A stretch of 64,000 bases of DNA. Origin: Amylostereum areolatum. Taxonomy: Eukaryota; Basidiomycota; Agaricomycetes; Russulales; Stereaceae. The stretch is taken from NCBI GenBank assembly GCA_012932865.1, contig SAXG01000005.1:310001-374000 (forward strand), written 5' to 3'. Below the pieces are notes generated by a model. The model did not search any database, was not told the origin of the DNA, and was given only the letters and a program-made list of their open reading frames with translations. The translations under genes and the position numbers were made by a program. Position 1 is the stretch's first letter, and every line of letters starts with the position of its first letter. Below are positions 33,644-44,758 of this stretch, piece after piece.

Positions 33644-36284
33644 ATGCAGATGGATACCCTCTCTCCTTTTCCCCGCGACGAGTCCATGGAAGCTGGCACC
33701 GGAAGCGGCTCAGGCTCTGCTCTTAATCCCGCTCTCCTCATCGTGGCTGGATGTGCAACCTTCGTTGCTACCATCGTCTCCGCCATGTCCATTTACCTTC
33801 ACATCAAGAACTACCGGAAACCGGGCCTTCAGAGGTAAGCAATCGTATCCTGTTGCGCTACGTGAAGGGAAAAGATGTTGCGTGGGGCGATGGGCTACGG
33901 GTGCTGGGTGCCGGGTGGGACTTGCGCAGTTGAGGTCGAGTTTGCCGCCCGTCCGCGGCGCAACGCAATGCGCTATTCCAGCCATGCTCCATTCACCATC
34001 TCACCTGTCCTGATGTCGGAACTCACTGATCACAGTATACCGTTTGCGCTCGTAGGATGGTCATTCGCATCATGATCATGGTTCCCCTCTACGCCATCTC
34101 CTCTCTCATCTCCCTCTTTTCTCTTGAGGCGGCCTTTGTCATTGATGCGCTCCGTGACATATACGAGGTGCATAGCTTTCCCATCCTTTCTAACGCGTTT
34201 TCTGACGTTTGGGATAGGCTTTTGTCATCTACTGCTTTTTTCAGCTGCTTTTGGGCTATCTGGGAGGCGAGCGCTCTTTGCTGATCCTGGTGCATGGACG
34301 TCCGCCCAAGACACCGCCTATTCCCATGAATATCTTCCAGCGCGAACTTGACGTTAGCGACCCCTATACTTATTTATTTCTCAAGCGCGGTATCTTGCGT
34401 GGGTGCTGCATTTTTTTCGCGTTCTCGTGGCTAATAGCGACGTTGCCCGCAGAGTATGTCCAAGTCAAACCTATATTGGCCATCGCTTCCATCATTCTCA
34501 AAGCTGTCGGGAAGTTCAACGAAGGCGACCTGCGCGCCGACTCAGGCTATCTCTATATCAGCATCGTATACAACATCAGTATTTGTCTTAGCTTGTACTG
34601 CTTGGCTATGTTCTGGCTAGCCATCAACGAAGACCTCAAGCCTTTCAGGTGCGTGCATATACAAGTTCTGATACACCATAGACCATTCATCTATGCTTAT
34701 AGACCCATGCCAAAGTTCTTGTGCGTCAAGGGAATTTTGTTCTTCTCATTTTGGCAATCCCTCGGTATATCCATCCTCGTGTCGCTCGGTGCTATAAAAC
34801 GCCTCGGGCCTTACCTTGACAAGGAACACATTTCCCTCGGACTTACTGACACCCTCATATGCCTCGAGATGCCCCTTTTTGCCATTGCCCACATGTACGC
34901 GTTCTCGCACCGCGATTACATCGACCCTCGCGTTTCCTTCGTTGGACGCATGCCGATGTTCTACGCCCTCCGTGATGCATTTGGGTACAAGGACGTACTT
35001 GAGGACAGCAAGGCAACGCTTTGGGGCCAGGGCATGGATTACCGCGAGTTCGAACCAAGCGAAGGGTTCATGCATCAAGGTCTCGGACGCGAACGTCGCA
35101 TCAAAGCCGGCCTGCGCTACAGCAAGGGTGGAAAGGGAAAATACTGGCTACCACAAGCCACAAGTCCGACGGGTCGCGTCGGTCGTGCATTTGAGGCCAT
35201 AGCGGAAGACGAAGTCCACGCACCCTTGCTTGAAGGAGAGGCGGACGATATTTTGCACGACGATACATCACGTCCCACCGCTGCCGGATTCGAACTTCCT
35301 TTCGGCGACATCGACGAGGGCGACGAAGCGCTTTTCGGCGCCAGTCGACAGTACCTGTTTGGGGACTACATGTACCCCTGCATCGACGCCAGTTCGGAAG
35401 CTGCACGCATGCAGATGTGGGACGAGGAAGAGCGTATCCTTCGCGACGAACGTAGCGCCTGGGATTCGGATTTCAAGGGACGTCGAAGGCTGGCGAGCGG
35501 CGCAGGGGCAGGAGGGTACGGTGCCGTTTCGACGTCGCGCCGACCACGACCATCGTCGCGGCCGGACAGTTTTTCTAGCCCAGGTGCGGGAGGGTCCGGT
35601 GGTCACGGTACCAGCGCACCGGTGGAGCGCCTCATCGACGTCGAGGCCGACCGCATCGCCGAGGGCGCACCCGGCGACGTGAAGCTCAAATGGACCAAGG
35701 TTACCCGTGCAGCGCCGTCGTCCTCCCGCTCTACCTCCGCGTCGGCTTCTCCCCGCCAACCTCCCTCGCGCCTGGGACGACCAGATCCTGCACCCCGAAC
35801 GCACTCCTCTTACTCCACCCCAACCTCTCGCTCATCCGCCGCCAGCAGCCCAGGGCTCGGAACGCGCGCGCTCGCACGACCACCAGGCGGTGGCTCGCCG
35901 CGTCCCGACGCAGTTGACCTGGTGGTGGAGGACGGCAGCGCGGTCGAGGCGGAGCTCGCACGTGAGCGACGACACGGGGAGCCCGCGGTGCGCGGGTCAG
36001 GCCTACGGAAGGTGTTCCGACACCAACCCATCCCTGGGGATGCTCATCGACGCACGGAGGAGATCGAGGAAGAGGGAGAAGAGCGGATTCGGGTGGGCGG
36101 TGAAGAGGATCTGGATCAGGTTGCGAGGACGATGGCGGAGGTAGAGATGGAGGAAGACGCGGGTGAAGTGTTCACGGAGGATATGACGATTGCGAGGGCG
36201 CAGACGCCCCCTGCATATGCCAGGGTTGAAGCGCTAGTCAGTCCGTATAACTCGCCTGGAGTAGACGAGAATCCATGGGCGTGA
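33644..36284 (+). CDS. DUF300 / organic solute transporter Ost-alpha family protein
   Basis: Exons 33644-33834, 34056-34167, 34218-34648 and 34703-36284 sum to 2316 nt, so 771 residues. A short extracellular N terminus precedes about seven hydrophobic helices. These include ALLIVAGCATFVATIVSAMS, IMIMVPLYAISSLISLF, FVIYCFFQLLLGYLGGERSL and FLCVKGILFFSFWQSLGISI. The sequence VPLYAISSL and the GERSL...PFP-type loop (here HGRPPKTPPIPMN) are typical of the DUF300/TMEM184/SLC51A family. The fungal homologue Hfl1 sits in the vacuolar membrane and binds Atg8. The C-terminal 350 residues are hydrophilic and disordered. The 54-nt intron 34649-34702 contains no stop and is a multiple of three, so its retention would simply insert 18 residues. 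Confidence 0.9.
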
Positions 36285-36485
36285 TGGCAAGGGCGAAGAT
36301 GCGTGTATGACAGTAACTTATATCTCAGTACTTTTGCCATGATCTACTGTTTCACTACATTCTGTACACACTGCCACAGAACTCATTTTCCCACCTACTT
36401 GCTCTACACACATCCTGTGTCCTTTTCTCTGTGTATGGCCACATGGTACAGACAAACAATGATGCCATATAGACACTCAATACCG

Positions 36486-38948
36486 CTAGTTGTAATCCAC
36501 AAAACCCTGGAGCTTCCGTGCCGTGCGTGGAGGGAAGCGGAACGCCGCCAGCCTGTCTCCGAATGTCTGGACTATTCTGATAATTCCGAGTTTCAGAGCT
36601 ACGACGGAAAGAACCCCAATCAGCAAAAAATGGCAAGCTTCAGCATGAAACGAGCTTACCATCCCCAACTAAGCTGATAACATCCCCTGCCCTGGTTAGT
36701 TCTTCGCGAAGGCGGACATTGACGACCCGTTCTGCTTGCGACGCGGATGGGTCGTCGGTCGTGGGCGGAGCTTGCTTCAGGAGTTCTGCTTGATAGTCTT
36801 CGAGTGCAGTCATGAACGAGAGCATGGCCTCTAGAATGCGCGGGATGTCCCGCTGTACGATTCCATAACGGTCCTCTGTGAGGGAGGCACATACAAGGTG
36901 CGAAAGCACTGGACAACCCGTATGAGTGCAAATCCGAAGGAAGCCAAGTCAGAGACCGTACCTTCGACAATAAGCGCGTCGAGCTCGCGATTGGGAAGTG
37001 CACCCTCAGCAGCTTTGCTAAACCGTTCGCGACTCCACCACTCTCTGCATTCCACCGCCACATTCACGAGCCCACGCGGAAGTTGCGCCGACAGTGATCG
37101 AATTGCAGAGCTGGCGCCCTTCGACGGAGCTGACGCGACCGCCTTCGCCTCCTTCGAGACAAGCGCGGCTTCCGCGGCAACCTTTCTTTGCACGGACGCG
37201 ACAGGTGACTCGATAGCCTTGAATATTTCCGGGAGATGTGCCGCCGTGCTCTCAACAGAAGTTTCAAAAGCTTGTGTGACGGTCCCGTCTGACGCAAAGG
37301 ACTCCAGGACGGAACGAATGGGCGACTGGGAAGCGCTCTTGAAAATGGGTTTGCGTATGAAAGGTGTTGCGGGTGGTTCAGGACCTTTTGGTTTGGCTGG
37401 CGTGGCTGGCGCAGGCGCTGCGAAGACACGGTTAGCCCAGAAGCGCGTGCGAGAGAATGGGGTGACGTACCAGGTGGAGGTGCGGGCTTTCCTCGACGCA
37501 GGAGCAGTTGGTAGTCGTTACCGAGTGTAAGGAGCGATTCGCGAACAAATGTAGACCATATGCTAGGGTTGTATTTCTGGTCTCCGAATATGGCCGTCCG
37601 ACGTGTGGCGGCAAGTGCAGAATCGTCTTGGGCTAGCTCGCATAATTCGTGGTAGGCGAGATACTTGAAATAAAGGTCTGTACTCCCGGCGCCAGATACG
37701 AGGGTTAACCCCGGGTCGGCTGTTTGAGAGGCAACAGATATTGTCTAAGGAAACAAAGATCAGAGGATGGCCAACGAGATACTGCGATGCGTCTTACTAG
37801 CTGAACTTTGTCGTCGAATAGAATTTCGGCGAATTCCCATCCGCTGCAGGTTGTGAGGCTGAGCAGAAGGACACGCCAAATGAGGGAGAGGTTTCTAGGC
37901 AGGAGGGATATTGTCCAAGATCCTCGAAGGAAATGTCCAGAAAACGGTCGAAGGAAGAGTGATACGACGGGAATCCTCAGAAAGATGGGGAGAACAAAGG
38001 TCCGAGCCAGGCCGAATGTGACGGTGTATCCGATCAGTACGGCGGTTGTGAACGCGATAGAAGCGACGGCGACTCGCACTGCACGATGTAAATAACGCGA
38101 TGCGGTTGCAAACTGTGGAGTCTGGGGAAATGTTGACATTCGAGAAGACGGGTAGTAATCAAGTGGACTTGCCTGTCGCCATTTTACAGCGTAACGGTCT
38201 AAAAGAACGTCGCGAGCGTGAAAAGCAAAGGCCAACGCGATTTGGGACAGAACAAAATACAGAAATCGGCCATTGACATAGTAAGGATGCTTCCTGATCT
38301 GGGTATCAACACCCACTTTACTTGGGGGCATAAAAAGACAAACCTCGACTTGACAAAGATATTGAGGCCATCGTTGGTGGTAAGGGTCCGTGACAGAAGA
38401 ATGTGGATTGTGGTTGTGCAGAGGCTGGCAAAAGCATAGGTGATGAGTGCGTAAAGGGTGTGTGTTTTTAAGAATGCTGTCTTGAGCATATGGGAAGGCG
38501 ATGGCGAAGGCGAGGGCGTAGCTGGGGGTATAAGACGGTGACACAAAGATCAAACTCATCAGGAATCGCTCCCTCGATGATAAGTCCAGAAACAATGCTC
38601 ACCTGTTATTCGTGATTTCCTCAACACGATGACGGGAACGACACCCAGTGTCCACAGTAACGCAGTGACGAACAGCGTGCTTGGTAGGAACGGGATCGAC
38701 AGCCTTCGCAGCATAGCCAGCTCCTCCGACTTCCTCATGTTCCAGTGTATCCAAAACGTCGACGTTGCCCAAGTATAAAGGGCGGAAGCGGGGAAGATGT
38801 CTGCAAGGAGACGGTGGCACAGAACGGCTTTTGCGAGCGGCTCATATGTCTGGGTTGCTGGTGGGACCGGAGGAAGCGAACGAGCAAGCAGATTTGAGGT
38901 AATGGCGCGTACCGGCACGTCTTGACGCGTCGATGAGCTAAATGACAT
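36486..38948 (-). CDS. NDC1: Nucleoporin NDC1
   Basis: Eight exons: 38948-38603, 38521-38344, 38293-38173, 38121-37798, 37744-37471, 37417-36962, 36908-36660 and 36598-36486, sum 2061 nt, so 686 residues, all phases consistent. The N-terminal half has about six membrane helices (SIPFLPSTLFVTALLWTLGV, TLYALITYAFASLCTTTIHI, FLYFVLSQIALAFAF, ASIAFTTAVLIGYTVTFGLA and others). The cytosolic half carries the conserved blocks YLAYHELCELAQD, LTEDRYGIVQRDIPRILEA and the C-terminal FGDRLAAFRFPPRTARKL. NDC1 anchors nuclear pore complexes and, in yeasts, spindle pole bodies in the nuclear envelope. One intron (38172-38122, 51 nt) would use a GC donor; it has no stop and could alternatively be coding. The C-terminal motif only appears when the last intron is removed, which supports the model. 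Confidence 0.9.
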
Positions 38949-39206
38949 GATGGACGGGAGACGAGGGACAGCAAAGCGTGGAGCGTGGGGGCTACTCACA
39001 GTCACGGTCATGCAACTCTCGCACTGCGGCGCCTCCGCCGTCACGCGTCACGACCGGTCACCAAAGCAGATCACACGTCACGGTAGTTTCTTCGTCTCCT
39101 CCTTGCTTGTTCCCTGCTTGTTCCACCCACAATCGCATCATCCACGCGATCGCTACAGGCCCATCCAATAAACTCATCATACATTGATACAAACACCGAG
39201 CGAAAA
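38949..39206. promoter_or_regulatory. Divergent promoter of NDC1 and ankyrin-MYND gene
   Basis: Only 258 bp separate the two divergent start codons, so this segment must hold both core promoters. Several CGTCACG/CGTCACGA repeats cluster at 39040-39085, which could be binding sites for a shared factor (inference). Confidence 0.5.
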
Positions 39207-40588
39207 ATGGCAGTTCCCGGGGACGGAGGTCTTATCATCACCCCTCTCATGCGCAAACTACTCGCAACGTCAAGCCTACTTGCGACAAATCGAGGTGGTC
39301 AACGCCTTCGTGACTTGTACATACAACGTAGGTTGTCTTACTTTTGAGTTCTCATCGCGGTAACCGACTTGCGAAGAATCCATGCATTTCAATCCTGCTA
39401 GACTAAACTTGTTCGCTTTTGCATGCTATACCGGTACCACCGAGGCCGTTATCAAGGTGGGCCTGTTTTCGACGAGACAAAGGCAGGCTCAACAGCTGGC
39501 TTTCTGACAGGAAATCAATGAAGGAACTGCGCCTCCTCTTGAGGGGACTGAGACACCCTTCAAATTCGGCTACGTAGCCCTCGTCATAGCGGGCAACCAG
39601 CGACTGAGGGTGGCACCTTTAGGTTCCGGTCAGCACATTGACGTCCTCAAAGTCCTACTTTCCCATGGCTGCCCACCTGATGTCGAGGATATCTGCCGAT
39701 ACACTGCACTTGACCACGCCTCGATGGTTGTTGCCGGCAAGGACGAGCTCATCCGCATCCTGCTCGAACGTGGCGCTCAGCCCAACCATCAAAACATCTA
39801 TGGCATGACTCCCATCGCAGGCGCGATCATGGCAGGGAACACTCTCGCTGTCAACTTGCTCATGGAATTTGGCGCAGACCTGACCATCTCGGACGCGGAC
39901 GGGACGCGGTCCTCGGACATCTATGTTACTGGAGGGCCACAGGTTACTTCCGTGATCAGCAAGTGGTTGCGCGCTCGACAGGGCACGACTGCGCCGCGGG
40001 CTGAACGTATGTGCAAAGCGTGTGGCAAGACCTCCGGTTCCCTCAAGCAATGTTCGGCATGCCACACCATCCTATACTGCTCTACTGTGTGCCAAAGTGA
40101 GTTAGACGCGAAAATGTTCAACTGGGGCTGACAGGTGTCATCTAGGGGGTCATTGGAAAAAACACAAGCCATCGTGCAAGCCATTCTCTGCCGCAAACAC
40201 GGCTACCCTCAAACCCTTGTATATGGAGCACGGTACTATCATGCCAACAGCCCCCCTCGCCCGCGCAATGGCTGGTATTCCGGTGGGGATCCCTCACCAG
40301 AACCACAATCGTGCCTCTCAACAGGCAGAGTCGTACCCCAAGAGCGTTGTCATCAAGATACAGATTCCGCAAGGCGGGTCCCAAGGACCGTTCCTCATCT
40401 ACACCAAGAAACACGACTTTGTGTGCCATGCCGTTCGGCACGACAGCCCCGACGCCTACGATTGTGTTGCTCATGTAGTGCGGACTAAAGGTGTTGGAGG
40501 CTTGAAAGGGTACTTCGCGGCAGAACTGAGGGGCGCGGATGAGCTCGTGGTCAAGGTCAGCGAGCTGCTCGCCGAGCAACCGTTCTGA
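39207..40588 (+). CDS. Ankyrin-repeat MYND zinc-finger protein
   Basis: Exons 39207-39327, 39377-39456, 39511-40096 and 40146-40588 sum to 1230 nt, so 409 residues. The N-terminal part contains ankyrin repeats (DVLKVLLSHGCPPDVED, then GKDELIRILLERGAQPNHQN, then NTLAVNLLMEFGADLTISDA). A MYND finger follows, split by the last intron: CKACGKTSGSLKQCSACHTI, LYCSTVCQ, then GHWKKHKPSC. The C-terminal region (SVVIKIQIPQGG, LIYTKKHDFVC) is conserved in a large agaricomycete family that I recognise by architecture. Such proteins are thought to act as interaction adaptors; no specific role is established. The first exon boundary is less certain than the others. Confidence 0.88.
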
Positions 40589-40734
40589 TTCCGAACAGAG
40601 GGGCGTGTATTTCTATTCATTGCGTTATTTTGGGCAAATTGTACAGACTCTTCACGGACAAGCCAATGTGTATCACTACGGTAGGAAATAGAACGACCGT
40701 ATGCGACGGTGTACATATGTACTAGGACGAGTCA

Positions 40735-41346
40735 TCAATACAGCTCGTACACTTCTTGTTCAGAGGTCTCGTCCGTCCAGATACCTTCCGTGGTTCCTAT
40801 ATTCAACGGATCCGCGTTGTCCATCTCGGTTTCATCCATGAGATACGGCACCGTAAACCGAACAGTGAGACCTGAGACGTGCTCCCAACCCTGGAGCCGC
40901 AAACCCTTACCAGGCTTCGGGTAGACGGCGCCATACGTCCACACACCCACCCGCACAATGGTATCTCTGTGGGAGACGGGCATGATCATTTTTGCAATCG
41001 GGTCGTAAATAGCTGTTTTGGTGGTAGTGGGGGCGAGTTTGGCGAGGATGAGAATGCAGTCGTATGTTTTCGGGTTGAGTGACCCGGTAGTCTGAACAAC
41101 GGACATATCTTCTGGCTCAGCCCAAGGATCCAGGGGAATCGTCTACAGAAGAAAGAAAAAGGTACCGGGGGCATTGGATATATAGATTATGTGTAGGCTT
41201 GATAGACGTACATACCCTGCTGTTTTTACGAAGGAATATCTCCAGCGTTTCGCCTGCTTCCTGCGTGCCCAACCGCTGCTTTGTCTCCTCCCAGTGCTCC
41301 CGAAATTCTTTGATCTCGCAGAACGTTTGGATGGCGATGTCTACGA
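40735..41346 (-). pseudogene. Host gene A, 3' part, cut by Plavaka element
   Basis: This is the downstream part of an unrecognised gene whose upstream part lies 17.4 kb away at 58744-58890. It comprises the rest of the first exon (41346-41216, beginning in the GA target copy) and a second exon (41142-40735) with a GTATGT donor and a TAG acceptor. Encoded motifs include FREHWEETKQRLG, VQTTGSLNPKTYD and WTDETSEQEVYELY. The same motifs occur in the paralogue at 59533-60695. With one GA copy removed the two parts join in frame, 49 plus 43 plus 136 codons including the stop, and no stop intervenes. No domain family was recognised. Confidence 0.75.
41345..41346. repeat. Target site duplication GA (left)
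   Basis: The dinucleotide GA immediately left of the CATCAGG terminus is repeated at 58744-58745 right of the CCTGATG terminus. Removing one copy restores the reading frame of host gene A exactly. Confidence 0.75.
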
Positions 41347-41372
41347 CATCAGGAAAACTCCACTTACTTGAC
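41347..41372 (+). repeat. Plavaka left terminal inverted repeat
   Basis: The first 16 bases (CATCAGGAAAACTCCA) are identical to the reverse complement of the right end at 58728-58743. Similarity continues for about ten more bases with two mismatches. Confidence 0.8.
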
Positions 41373-41700
41373 AGTGCCTTGGGACCCTTGGGCAAGTCAA
41401 TCAAGGCCCCAAGCTCTAAGTAACTAGTGACTTGGCCAAGCCATGTCCACTTACTTGGCCAAGCCCTCACGCACCTTGAGTGTACTTGACAACAGACTTG
41501 GGGAGTACCTGGGAAGCTTGCCAAGGTGTCTTTCTCAAGTACACAAGTATAGTGCAAGGTTTGGCTCCAGTGTGTATAAGTTAGAGCTGACGTCGTCAAG
41601 CACTTCGTAAGTGTATTGTCAAGTACATTGTAAGCTTGACAAGTCTGGCCATAAGTTCTACTTCAAGCATTCACAAGCTATCTTATGGTTCCCCAAGGTC
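41373..41700. repeat. Left subterminal repeats of Plavaka
   Basis: Many direct and inverted copies of short motifs such as CTTACTTG, ACTTGGC and CCAAG crowd this stretch. Subterminal repeats of this sort are usual transposase-binding sites in CACTA/KDZ-type elements; binding here is an inference. Confidence 0.6.
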
Positions 41701-41933
41701 ACTTACAATCACACATGAAGGAGGCTTCAAGCTTAATTTTCAACCATAATAACAATATTGAAATGAATGATATTTCAAATCAAATGTATACATAAAATCA
41801 TGGAATGCGGCAAGAATGTGGTACCTGCCACTCTAATATAGGCAAGCACTCGGAATGGAAAGCAATGGGTCATGTGAAATCTAAACAAAAAACCCCGATC
41901 AGAATCTATTGCAGAGTGAGATCACGGAACATA

Positions 41934-44531
41934 CTATGCGTCCTCGGAATCAGCAGCTGGGGCATCGGATGTCATAATATCGTCGGAATCGGGAGGCGGG
42001 GCATCAGATGTCATCTCGAAGTCGGAGTCATTGTCAGATAGTTCAGCGACGTCATCGGATTCAGCAACGGCAGGCTTATCTAGCCACGCAAAGGCGCTAT
42101 CAATGATCTTCAACCAGCAGTTATCATCGAGACTGCCGACAGCGGGCACGAACTTGCCAGCCTTGCGGCGCAGCTTCATGTGACCTTCATCAGTACGCAC
42201 GGTCTTGTCACCCCAGTTTTCTCGTGAGAAGAAACCTTGCGGGCCGCGCGGAATGACCTGGACGCCGGTCACCCAGAATTTCAACGCATGCTCAACCTGT
42301 CGGGAGCAATCAGTCTGCGGAATCAGGATCGGAATAGGGTGTATACTTACCGCAACAATACAGAGTATGAGCGCCCCGGACGGATAGAGGAGGAAGTTGG
42401 CTGGTATGACTGCGAGGTGCGCCGAAAAGGTCTTCAGGATCAGATGAAACTGGAAACGGCCCTAAAAAGGTCGAAGAATGAGTATACCGACACTGTCTAT
42501 ACAAACCAGCAAGACATACCTCCTTCTTGACCCCGTTGTTCCAAGTAGCCCAGTACATGGGGGCATTTTTGCCATCTTCGCTGGAGAGCGCCCACTCGAC
42601 GTACGCGGCAGCGCTAACGAAAGACTTGTGTATGCCGGAATCGGGGTTCATGTCGCCTTCGAGCACGCCGCCTTCGAGGTACATCCTCACATTGTTGAGA
42701 GCTTCGGTACCAATCATGGATCGCCATTCCTTCAGCCGCTGGATCGTCTGACACAGTAGGGGTGAGCGGGGCTTGACGAGATGATGAATCACGTACAAGA
42801 TCATAGATGATCTCCCCTTTCGCGATGATGAGTTCGACGTCCGGGTACATCTTGTCAAATAACATCTGCACCTCTTCGACGGTCGGCTCGTCCCAAGGCG
42901 GCAACGCGCCCGCGAACTCACGCACGCTGGGCATGAACACGCCGTTGAAGGTTGGCCGGATAGCTTCGTCCAATGTGTCTGTGGTCCACCGAGGCTTCCG
43001 CGCACGTTTGGGTGTTCCGTCGACCGCGCGAGGCTTCGTTCCCAGCTTTGCAGCTACCGGAGCTGAGACTTGAGTAAGGGTGTTCGTGTCCTTGGGGTCA
43101 TGCAATCAATCCTTTGTCGCAGGTTCTAGTGAGTAGCGACATACCTGATGGACGGCCAGCTTAGAAACATGCCTGTTCGACGCATATACGCGAGCGCTCT
43201 TGGAAGGCGGCTGGTTCACGGAGGGGGCCGCTGCAGGTGTGCTCTAGGGAAAGGTTAAAAGCGAGAGAAAGTCTGATAGAGAAATTCATACCTGATCACG
43301 GACATTGTCAAAACCGTCAAGTTCATTGTTTGTAGTGTTGAGGTCAAGATTTGCGGCTGGAGCCTCCTCACGGGAAATCGCAGAGCGTTGCACGGGACGG
43401 GGACGCGGTCGCGAAGTAGGGGGCTTGATTTGAACCATGGGCGGTGCGGAGTCTTGAAACTTGTCGCCGTCGGGACCTTCGTCGAAGAGCTCGCGCTCGG
43501 GTGATGCTGATGGGGGCCGTTCCATCTGGCGTTTTCCGGGAGCGGGGGTCCAGTGGGAGTTGAGCCCCCCGATCGGACATGTTCGTTTGGCGGGAGGCCT
43601 GTGCGGCAGTGAGATAGGTAGAGGAAAGAAGAAAGAACACGTACGCCTGCGCTGACGACTTGGCCGTTGAGTCACGTGTGTCAGGCGCGGAACGCTTCTC
43701 GGGGACGGATTTGGGCATTGATCCGGTGGTGCCGCGTCGAACGGCATCAACTTGAGAACGACTTTTCAACACTTTGTGTTTGTTGACCGCCGCAACTGGC
43801 GCGGCCTCAACGTCGTCTTCAATGTCCTCCACAGCCTCGGCTGAAGTCTGGACTTGATGACGACTCGCACCTGACGGCTTCGTGACGAAGACCTGCTCGT
43901 CTTCCTCACTCTCGTCGCCCTCACTCGTGCCTTCCTCGTCCGACTCGACACGAGAAAACTTCCTGCGGCGAAAAAGTCGACCAGCGCCGTCTTCGTCGTC
44001 CTCGGCGGCGCGCTCCTCGCCCTCGGCGGCGCGCTCCTCGCCCTCGGCGGCGCGCTCCTCGTCCTCGGCGGCCTCAAAGTCCTCAGCGGCCTCTTGATCC
44101 TCAGCGGCCTTGAAGTCCTCGGCGTCATCCTCAGGGTTCACAGAACGAGCCCCCCCACCCGGAAGATGCTTCCCTAAAATTTGGTATGTTTTTAATACGA
44201 ATTGCTAGAAAAGATAGAAGTACTCACGAGGCGGTTGTTTCTTTGCAGACGTTATCTTCGTTGCACGCGCTCTGTCCGGAGCTGGCGACTCCGATACCGA
44301 CGACGACATGGCCTCCTTTGCGAGGGCGTCTTCAAGTGCGGCGAGCCGCTTTACCTTAGCCCGTTGAGCAGCGTCAGCAACACGCGTGGCTTTTACCTTG
44401 GCTTCCTTGTCAGCCTTGACTTGGGCCGTGGATTTACGGGGCCTAGGCGCGTCGGGAGCACCAGGATGTGCATCCTTGTTCTTTGCGTGGGTCGAGAGGG
44501 GAGGAGCATCGGGCTTGGTTCGAGGGGGCAT
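41934..44531 (-). CDS. DUF6532 protein carried by Plavaka element
   Basis: Eight exons: 44531-44228, 44173-43645, 43598-43292, 43243-43145, 43090-42797, 42747-42520, 42461-42351 and 42296-41934, sum 2235 nt, so 744 residues, no stop. The N-terminal half is Lys/Ala-rich, then strongly acidic with near-tandem EERAAEGE units, then basic-Pro-rich. The C-terminal half has PWDEPTVEEVQMLFDKMYPD, IIYDLTIQRLKEWRSMIG, FHLILKTFSAHLAV and VEHALKFWVTG, matching the DUF6532 domain that I know from agaricomycete genomes, often next to Plavaka transposases. Its role is unknown; a DNA- or chromatin-binding accessory function is a guess. It is transcribed away from the transposase, with 227 bp between the two start codons. 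All splice sites are canonical, suggesting a functional gene. Confidence 0.82.
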
Positions 44532-44758
44532 GGCAAACGGGACGTGGCAGGAAAGAACGCGCGTTGTTTTGGACAGAAGGTAAGGCTCTTGTTATTTCGC
44601 GTATTTGGTGCACTTACCGAAATTCGTCACAGGCTCTCGGCCTCTGAGTCTCAAATGTTCGCGTCGGCTGCTGACGTTTCAACTTCGACTCCTTCAAGCT
44701 TCAACCTCTCTTGTCGTTCCCTCCAACTCGCCCCGCTTTCACCCGCAAATCTGCCACC
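44532..44758. promoter_or_regulatory. Divergent promoter inside Plavaka element
   Basis: This 227-bp spacer separates the start codons of the DUF6532 gene (minus) and the transposase gene (plus) and must contain both promoters. The part from 44640 on is pyrimidine-rich toward the transposase. Confidence 0.5.

Noticed and set aside
43368..44141. Acidic ORF as an independent gene
   Set aside because: Splice sites join it in phase to exon 44531-44228 upstream and to the DUF6532 domain downstream, so it is one gene.
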